A DNA stretch of 5,721 nt, taken from positions 1 through 5,721 of the forward strand of contig JAFGRS010000509.1 of the NCBI GenBank assembly GCA_016935045.1, written 5' to 3'. This document shows positions 1 through 3,712 of this stretch, piece after piece (the stretch's first letter is position 1; each line of letters starts with the position of its first letter). The position numbers and the translations under genes were made by a program. Source of the DNA: Lentisphaeria bacterium (GTDB lineage: Bacteria; Verrucomicrobiota; Lentisphaeria; Oligosphaerales; JAFGRS01). Under the pieces are notes generated by a model. That model was not told the origin of the DNA and did not search any database. It was given only the letters and a program-made list of their open reading frames with translations.

Positions 1-2
1 AC

Positions 3-434
3 GCAAGCTACGCCAAGGCCCGTTTCCTCGATCCCGCAGCGCTCCGGCGCGGGGAGGAATGGCGGCTCGGGTGCCCGCCCTGGGACACGATCCCGGGCTC
101 CCTGCGCTCGAGCTTCGCCGGCCGCGAACTCCTGCACGCGACGCGGCCGGGCGCGGCGCTCTCCTTCGCCTTCGACGGCAACGCCGCCGCCCTCTACGTC
201 CTCGCGGGACCCGATGCGGGGGCCGTCGACGTGACGGTGGACCAAGGCGGTCCCGTCCGGATCGAGCTCTACCACCCCTTCAGCGCCAACCTGCACTATC
301 CCCGCACGGTCATCCTCGCCGACGGACTGGATGAGGGGCAGCACCATGTCTCCCTGACCACTGCCCCCGCCGCGGATCGACCCGACGGGGGAACCGCTGT
401 CCGCGTCCTGGGCATCGGGGTGAACGGGAGGTGA
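3..434 (+). CDS. C-terminal part of probable SGNH/GDSL hydrolase family protein (5' truncated by window edge)
   Basis: The frame is open from the first full codon of the window (base 3) to a TGA at 432-434, giving 143 residues with no natural start, so the gene begins upstream of the window. The visible part is rich in beta-strand patterns. It includes a strand with AGPDAGAVDVTVD, then a segment with ELYHPFSANLHYPRTVILAD, then a GLDEGQHHV turn and a final RVLGIGVNG strand. From family memory, this order (AGPD-G-x-(V/I)-x-(V/I)-D, an LH-P-R/W strand, an A-x-GL-x-x-G-x-H turn, closing VNG) is typical of the beta-sandwich that follows the esterase domain in many SGNH/GDSL hydrolases of PVC bacteria. 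The catalytic Ser, Asp and His blocks would be upstream and cannot be checked, so the enzyme activity is inferred. It is convergent with the - strand gene group. The reading frame is well supported; the family name is moderately sure. It could instead be another secreted protein carrying the same accessory domain. Confidence 0.6.
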   Translation, partial: ASYAKARFLDPAALRRGEEWRLGCPPWDTIPGSLRSSFAGRELLHATRPGAALSFAFDGNAAALYVLAGPDAGAVDVTVDQGGPVRIELYHPFSANLHYPRTVILADGLDEGQHHVSLTTAPAADRPDGGTAVRVLGIGVNGR

Positions 435-479
435 ATGGACGGGATGGACGAGATGGACGAGATGGACGCGGTGGACAGA
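435..479. repeat. 9-bp tandem repeat (minisatellite), consensus ATGGACGAG
   Basis: Starting on the base after the upstream stop codon there are four ATGGACGNG units (435-443, 444-452, 453-461, 462-470) and a decayed fifth (471-479, GTGGACAGA). The middle two units are identical. Because the unit length is a multiple of three, the array reads as Met-Asp-(Glu/Gly) repeats in one frame, but that frame runs on antisense to the TrpF-like gene and is not believed to be coding. Similar GATGGAC-type repeats between genes are, from memory, common in Lentisphaerota/Kiritimatiellota genomes. The function is unknown and copy number may vary between strains. Confidence 0.8.
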
Positions 480-503
480 AGGAACGGGAAGGGCCGCCCA
501 TCC

Positions 504-595
504 CCGCGAACCGCGGAGGACCGCGGGCTCCAGAAAGCGCCTCGGGAACCCTGGAGCCCGCGATGCCCGGCCCCCCCAGGCCGGGTTCGCGGTAT
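504..595. repeat. Hairpin-rich intergenic repeat element, copy 1 (core 516-595)
   Basis: The core begins GAGGACCGCGGGC and ends TTCGCGGTAT. It recurs at 605-685 with about 90% identity (seven substitutions and one C inserted). It can form two alternative hairpins that share the bases CCCGCG. Hairpin A pairs CGCGGGCTCCAG (522-533) with CTGGAGCCCGCG (551-562), a perfect 12-bp stem with a 17-nt loop. Hairpin B pairs CCCGGCC (566-572) with GGCCGGG (579-585), and its stem is extended by CCGCGA (558-563) with TCGCGG (587-592). In addition CCGCGAACC (504-512) is a perfect inverted match to GGTTCGCGG (584-592), so copy 1 may reach back to 504. The position between convergent genes suits a REP-like element or a bidirectional terminator, but there is no T-run after the stems. 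Confidence 0.8.
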
Positions 596-604
596 TCTGC
601 CCGT

Positions 605-685
605 GAGGACCGCGGGCGCCACAAAGCGCGCCGGAGAGCCTGGAGCCCGCGATGCCCGGCCCCCCCCAGGCCGGGTTCGCGGTAT
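605..685. repeat. Hairpin-rich intergenic repeat element, copy 2
   Basis: This is a direct repeat of 516-595, offset by 89-90 bp and separated from it by a 9-bp spacer (596-604). The last ~46 bases (from CCTGGAGCCCGCG to the GGTAT end) are nearly identical, differing only in the C-run (eight C here, seven in copy 1). Hairpin B is fully kept: CCGCGA (647-652) and CCCGGCC (655-661) pair with GGCCGGG (669-675) and TCGCGG (677-682). Hairpin A is kept with two mismatches, pairing 612-622 with 640-650. The single length change falls in the loop of hairpin B, which leaves that stem intact. The upstream CCGCGAACC arm seen in copy 1 is absent. Confidence 0.8.
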
Positions 686-694
686 CCCCCCGAA

Positions 695-708
695 TCCCCA
701 CACGGGGA
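695..708. other. Small hairpin downstream of the TrpF-like gene
   Basis: TCCCC (695-699) and GGGGA (704-708) form a 5-bp stem around a 4-nt loop, 20 bases past the TrpF-like stop codon on the - strand. The - strand sequence just after it is TTCGGGGGG rather than a U-run, so it is only weak terminator evidence. The rest of 686-728 shows nothing recognisable. Confidence 0.3.
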
Positions 709-728
709 AGGTCCTCCGCAACCCGCGC

Positions 729-1433
729 TTACTCCCCGCCATCGGCGGTGCGGTCGAACTCGGCCAACGCACTCTGCACGAAGGCCCGGACCAGGGCCGC
801 GTCCTTGCGGCCGTCGGGGCCTTCGACCCCGGTATGCGCATCCACCCCGGCGGGCCGCACGGCGCGGATGGCCGCGGCCACGTTGGCGGGGGTCAGTCCC
901 CCCGCGAGGATCACCGGCCGCGGCGAACACTCCACGATCCGCCGGCTCACGGCCCAATCATGGGTCATTCCCGTGGCCCCCGTGGCCCCGGTCGCCGGGT
1001 CGTAGGTGTCGGTGATGAAGGCGTCCACCACGGGGGCGAACCGCGCCACCTCGGCATCGAGGTGCTCGGGGCTGTCCTTCCCCACGATCAGGCTCTTGAT
1101 CAGGACCGCGTCGGGCAGGATGGCGCGCAGCCGCCGCATCTCCTCGGGGGGCGTCTCCCCGTGCATCTGGATGTGCCGGACGTTGAGACGCAGGGCCAAC
1201 CCGCGGATCGCGTCCGCCGAGGCCAGGTACGTGATCAGGACAAAGGTCACGGGCAGCATCGATCCGAAGGCCGCGACAATGGCGGCCGCCTCCGCATCCG
1301 TCACGTCCTCGCGGTGTACCGCCAGACAGAGCGGAATGCCGATCCACTCGACACCCTCCCGCGCCAGCAGCAACGCCTCGGACGCATCGTGAACCCCGGC
1401 AATCTGTACCCGCGCAATCCGTGCACCCACCAT
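729..1433 (-). CDS. TrpF-like TIM-barrel protein lacking the catalytic cysteine (PRAI superfamily paralogue)
   Basis: A 234-aa cytoplasmic protein with the phosphoribosylanthranilate isomerase (PRAI/TrpF) layout, slightly longer than the usual 200-220 aa. Visible landmarks are strand 1 VQIAGVHD (9-16), the QMHGE strand (89-93, cf. TrpF VQLHGDE), the FITDTYDP strand (139-146) with G-A-T-G-x-THDW after it, the phosphate-site loop VILAGGLTPANV (174-185), and GVDAHTGVE (196-204, cf. GVDVSSGVE). In true TrpF the first strand reads VKICG and its Cys is the general base. Here that position is Ala12. The general-acid Asp is kept as Asp142. The start is set at the ATG at 1433, just before the first strand, with GAGG (1445-1448) 11 nt upstream. 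The in-frame longer form (to 1538) adds 35 low-quality residues that run into the intergenic gap. No other trp genes are visible. The fold is confident; the function is unknown, probably a sugar-phosphate-type ligand rather than tryptophan synthesis. Confidence 0.85.
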   Translation of the reverse strand: MVGARIARVQIAGVHDASEALLLAREGVEWIGIPLCLAVHREDVTDAEAAAIVAAFGSMLPVTFVLITYLASADAIRGLALRLNVRHIQMHGETPPEEMRRLRAILPDAVLIKSLIVGKDSPEHLDAEVARFAPVVDAFITDTYDPATGATGATGMTHDWAVSRRIVECSPRPVILAGGLTPANVAAAIRAVRPAGVDAHTGVEGPDGRKDAALVRAFVQSALAEFDRTADGGE

Positions 1434-1444
1434 ACCGCCGCACA

Positions 1445-1448
1445 CCTC
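1445..1448 (-). promoter_or_regulatory. Shine-Dalgarno site (GAGG) for the TrpF-like gene
   Basis: On the - strand GAGG lies 11 nt before the ATG at 1433. It is a modest match with slightly long spacing, but it is the only SD-like site near a start that precedes the first beta strand, so it supports the 234-aa form. Confidence 0.5.
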
Positions 1449-1538
1449 GTACACAGCTCCGGGCAGACCCCCGTAACCCCGCCCTGGAGATCGTGATCGT
1501 CCTGTACTTGCCTGGACCGCCCGCGGCCTTGCGAGCAC

Positions 1539-1552
1539 GGGTTTCGCAACCC
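1539..1552 (-). other. GNRA-loop hairpin at the TIM-barrel gene stop codon
   Basis: On the - strand GGGTT, GCGA, AACCC forms a perfect 5-bp stem closed by a GCGA (GNRA-type) tetraloop. Its first base is the last base of the TAG stop at 1552-1554. No U-run follows, so it is not a standard terminator; a role in mRNA stability or processing between cistrons is possible. The rest of the gap 1434-1551 shows no recognisable promoter. Confidence 0.35.
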
Positions 1553-2439
1553 TACGCCCCGTCGTTCGCGATCATCCAGTCGGCGAGCCAACGGGCGTAG
1601 TCCAGCTTGGCCAGGCGCACCGGCGGAGGACAGCGGTTCTCCCCTGGCACCTCGAAGTTGAAGAGCCCCTCGTAGCCCACCTCGCGCAGGGCCCGAACCA
1701 CCGGACTCCAGCGCACCACTCCCCGCCCATAGGGCAGCATGTGGTCGTCGCTCTGACCCAGGTTGTCGGCGATGTGGAGGGCTTCGAGGCGCCGGCCCGC
1801 GCCGCGTACGAAGGCCTCGCAGTCCACGCCGCCGATCTGGGCATGCCCCGTATCGAGACAGATCGCCACATTGGGCATCCCGATGGCGGCCAGCAGCCGG
1901 TCGAAATCACCGCTGTCGTGGGCCCCGCTGTTGGCCCCGGCCATGTTCTCCACGCAGATCCGGGTCACGCTCCCCCGCGCGTACTCCGCAATGCGCGCGA
2001 GCGCCCGGCAACGGCGCTCGAAGATCGCTTCGGGGTCCCAACCGGCCTTCGCCAGGGCCCACCCGCCAAGATGCAGCACGCCGGCGCGGATTCCCAGCCC
2101 GTCGAAGAGGTCTACCCAGCGCTTCATCGCCTCGAAGGCCGCATCGAAGGCCGCATCGTCGGCCGGCGCGATGTCGGCGGACTGCCGTCCCTCCCGGTCC
2201 TCGGGGCGCACGCCGCGGGTGGCCAGATAGAAGTGCCCCTGCGGAAACGAGAGGCCGTGTTGGGCGGCGTAGATCCGGAACTCGGCCCCGGCGCGCGCGG
2301 GGTCCCCGAGTTTGAGCAGGTCATGACCGTGTTCGTCGCTGAGTTCACAGGTTCGCCAGCCGTGCTCGGCGAATACACGCGCCATGTCGTGCGGCAGCCA
2401 TTCCACGAGGTAACTCGTCCACATCGAAGGTTGCATCAT
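1552..2439 (-). CDS. Sugar phosphate isomerase/epimerase (xylose isomerase-like TIM barrel)
   Basis: A 295-aa protein with no signal peptide, typical in length for the AP endonuclease 2/xylose isomerase-like TIM-barrel family (Pfam PF01261 type). The strand-end motifs that carry the divalent metal are all visible: CVENMAG (Glu164), CLDTGHAQ (Asp196, His199), LHIADN (His222) and FNFEVPGE (Glu263). This matches the Glu-Asp-His-Glu set of tagatose/psicose 3-epimerases. VLHLGG (121-126) and DDHMLPYGRG (231-240) are further active-site-side blocks. It should interconvert a keto/aldo sugar or epimerise a sugar or inositol derivative in the cytoplasm; the substrate cannot be read from sequence. The first of two consecutive ATGs is chosen because GGAGG (2449-2453) lies 9 nt upstream. 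The gene ends in TAG, 118 bp before the TrpF-like start, and follows the secreted-protein pair by 133 bp, which suggests co-transcription. The protein looks intact. Confidence 0.9.
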   Translation of the reverse strand: MMQPSMWTSYLVEWLPHDMARVFAEHGWRTCELSDEHGHDLLKLGDPARAGAEFRIYAAQHGLSFPQGHFYLATRGVRPEDREGRQSADIAPADDAAFDAAFEAMKRWVDLFDGLGIRAGVLHLGGWALAKAGWDPEAIFERRCRALARIAEYARGSVTRICVENMAGANSGAHDSGDFDRLLAAIGMPNVAICLDTGHAQIGGVDCEAFVRGAGRRLEALHIADNLGQSDDHMLPYGRGVVRWSPVVRALREVGYEGLFNFEVPGENRCPPPVRLAKLDYARWLADWMIANDGA

Positions 2440-2448
2440 CGCGGTGTT

Positions 2449-2453
2449 CCTCC
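2449..2453 (-). promoter_or_regulatory. Strong Shine-Dalgarno site (GGAGG) for the TIM-barrel isomerase gene
   Basis: On the - strand GGAGG is followed by 9 nt and then ATGATG. This near-ideal site fixes the start at 2439 rather than at the internal ATG at 2424. Confidence 0.75.
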
Positions 2454-2463
2454 GGACACACCC

Positions 2464-2497
2464 GGTACCGTTCGCCGTCGCCGGGGACGACGGTGCC
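2464..2497 (-). other. Imperfect hairpin in the 2440-2572 intercistronic gap
   Basis: GGTACCGT (2464-2471) pairs with ACGGTGCC (2490-2497) with one G-T type mismatch. An inner CGTC (2476-2479) pairs with GACG (2486-2489), and TCGC is left as a one-sided bulge. There is no U-run on either side. It may shape the leader of the downstream gene, but GC-rich DNA gives such stems by chance. Confidence 0.25.
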
Positions 2498-2529
2498 TGA
2501 CCATCCTGCCTCTTCCTGGGCCGTTCCGT

Positions 2530-2561
2530 TCCGGGCGACCAGGGGAAGGGATGCGCCCGGA
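2530..2561 (-). other. Perfect 8-bp inverted repeat just after the secreted-protein stop codon
   Basis: TCCGGGCG (2530-2537) and CGCCCGGA (2554-2561) form a perfect 8-bp stem with a 16-nt loop, starting 11 bases past the TGA at 2573-2575 on the - strand. The - strand continues AACGGAACGG, so it lacks the U-run of an intrinsic terminator. It could be a 3' stabilising hairpin or partial terminator that lowers expression of the two TIM-barrel genes relative to the secreted pair. Confidence 0.35.
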
Positions 2562-2572
2562 CGCACGCTTGT

Positions 2573-3712
2573 TCACTGCCCGGGAGCGGCCCGGGTCGGG
2601 GTCACTTCCGCGGCCGCACGAGCCAGGGCCCCGATGCGGTCCGCCAGGTCGGCTGTCAGGGACAGCATTTCTTCGGCGCGCGCCAGATGGTTGACCATCA
2701 GGACACGCTCGACGAGGGTGCACAGTTCCCGGGCCCGGGTCCTGTGCCGGTCCACGTACCGCCAGGCTGCCCCCTCGCCGGTGGCCATGCCATCCAGGCG
2801 CACGCGCAGCGCCGCCAAATGCTGCCGGCAGGCGGCGCTCCGGGCGGCTTCCGGCCCGCCTGCCTGCTGCCGCGACGCCGCCAGCCGCAGCACGCCATCG
2901 GCGACTGCCTCGGCCTGGGGAGTCGTCATCAGGGTCCCCCAGACGTAGATCACCTGCCCGCCGCCCGGATGGCGCACCCGTGCCGAAGCCGCGCCGTAGG
3001 CAACCCCCGATTCCCCGACGGCATCCATGGCCGGCTCCAGGTCCCATCCGGCCAGGCCATGGGACACGGATACGGGACGGAACCTCAGGTCCCCGGAGGC
3101 GGGGAACGGGAACTCGCCCGGCAGCGCAAACAGCCCCCGTCCCGCCTCCGTGAGCAGCAGGCGGATCCCCTCGTCGGGGGCCTCGAACTGCTTCGTCCCC
3201 TGCCCCGAGACGTTGAGACCCAGGAAACGGTTGAAATTGCCCACCGCCGTCTGCCCGAACGCCTTCATGCTCCGGCTGAGAGCGTCGTCCTCCGCTCCGG
3301 CGAAGGCCGGCAGACGTCCCTCGCTCGGGACCCAGGCGCCCCCCCGCCAGTCCACCGGACGGTAGAAGGGCCAGCACATGCCCGCCACCAGGAGGACTCC
3401 TCCCTCCTCGACGTAGCGCAACAGCGCCCGTGCCCCGTCCCCCGACTGGGAAACCGTGAAGCAGTACCGTTCGGCACCGGTGTAGACGGCCAGGGGGTAA
3501 CGTGCGGCGCTGAACGCGAGGGGGTCGACGAAGCTCTCCGGGGGCACCTCCTCGGGGGGGATCCCCAGTTCCTGGCCAAGGCGCCGGAACAGGCTCAGCG
3601 TGGGCTCGTAGTCCTGGGGCGGGATCAGCGCGACGCGCAGGGGTTCCGCGGCCAGGGGGAGGGTCCCCAGCAGGGCCACCAGGAGCGCGAGGTGTCGTGG
3701 GCGCAGGTTCAT
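2573..3712 (-). CDS. Exported protein with class I glutamine amidotransferase/ThuA-like domain and helical C-terminal tail
   Basis: A 379-aa protein. Residues 1-22 are a clear Sec signal peptide (MNLRPRH, then the hydrophobic run LALLVALLGTLPLAA), with cleavage likely near Ala21-Ala22. Residues ~24-280 look like an alternating alpha/beta domain of the glutamine-amidotransferase/ThuA-like type: LRVALIPP strand, YPLAVYTGAE strand, ALLRYVEEGGVLLVAG helix-strand, SVSHGLAG, and GGQVIYVWG as the last strand. Cys113 sits in GMCWPF where an amidotransferase nucleophile would be, but the usual G-x-C-x-G is not present, so catalysis is doubtful. Residues ~285-379 are charged and helical, probably a helix bundle of unknown role. 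The ATG at 3712 overlaps the upstream stop (ATGA, 4 bp) and has GGGGAG 7 nt before it, so translation is probably coupled. Upstream in-frame codons encode no signal peptide and lie in the neighbouring gene. The frame and export are well supported; the domain assignment is tentative and the function unknown. Confidence 0.8.
   Translation of the reverse strand: MNLRPRHLALLVALLGTLPLAAEPLRVALIPPQDYEPTLSLFRRLGQELGIPPEEVPPESFVDPLAFSAARYPLAVYTGAERYCFTVSQSGDGARALLRYVEEGGVLLVAGMCWPFYRPVDWRGGAWVPSEGRLPAFAGAEDDALSRSMKAFGQTAVGNFNRFLGLNVSGQGTKQFEAPDEGIRLLLTEAGRGLFALPGEFPFPASGDLRFRPVSVSHGLAGWDLEPAMDAVGESGVAYGAASARVRHPGGGQVIYVWGTLMTTPQAEAVADGVLRLAASRQQAGGPEAARSAACRQHLAALRVRLDGMATGEGAAWRYVDRHRTRARELCTLVERVLMVNHLARAEEMLSLTADLADRIGALARAAAEVTPTRAAPGQ

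Noticed and set aside
558..592. Intrinsic terminator call for the strong hairpins
   Set aside because: No T-run follows the stem on either strand, so termination is possible but not supported by sequence alone.
516..685. Possible CRISPR array
   Set aside because: There are only two ~80-bp units with a 9-bp spacer, and no regular 20-40 bp repeats or cas genes.
310..957. Minus-strand open frames of 181-215 codons across the convergent gap
   Set aside because: They translate the hairpin repeats (Arg-Glu-Pro-Gly-Leu-Gly-Gly-type peptides) and parts of both flanking genes out of frame. Such peptides reflect the repeat, not a gene.
729..1433. Naming the TrpF-like gene trpF in tryptophan biosynthesis
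   Set aside because: The catalytic Cys position is Ala and no other trp gene is nearby, so the symbol would be misleading.
435..1496. 353-codon + strand open frame starting with the ATGGAC repeat and having GGGAGG just upstream
   Set aside because: It runs through the non-coding repeats and then antisense across almost all of the TrpF-like gene. The product is Pro/Arg/Gly-rich with no recognisable motif. Long antisense frames are expected at this GC content.
2440..2572. Internal promoter for the TIM-barrel genes
   Set aside because: No recognisable -35/-10 pair or AT-rich stretch was found in this GC-rich gap.
1741..2694. 317-codon + strand open frame antisense to the isomerase gene
   Set aside because: The opposite strand encodes a clear PF01261-type protein with all metal ligands; this frame is a GC-driven shadow.
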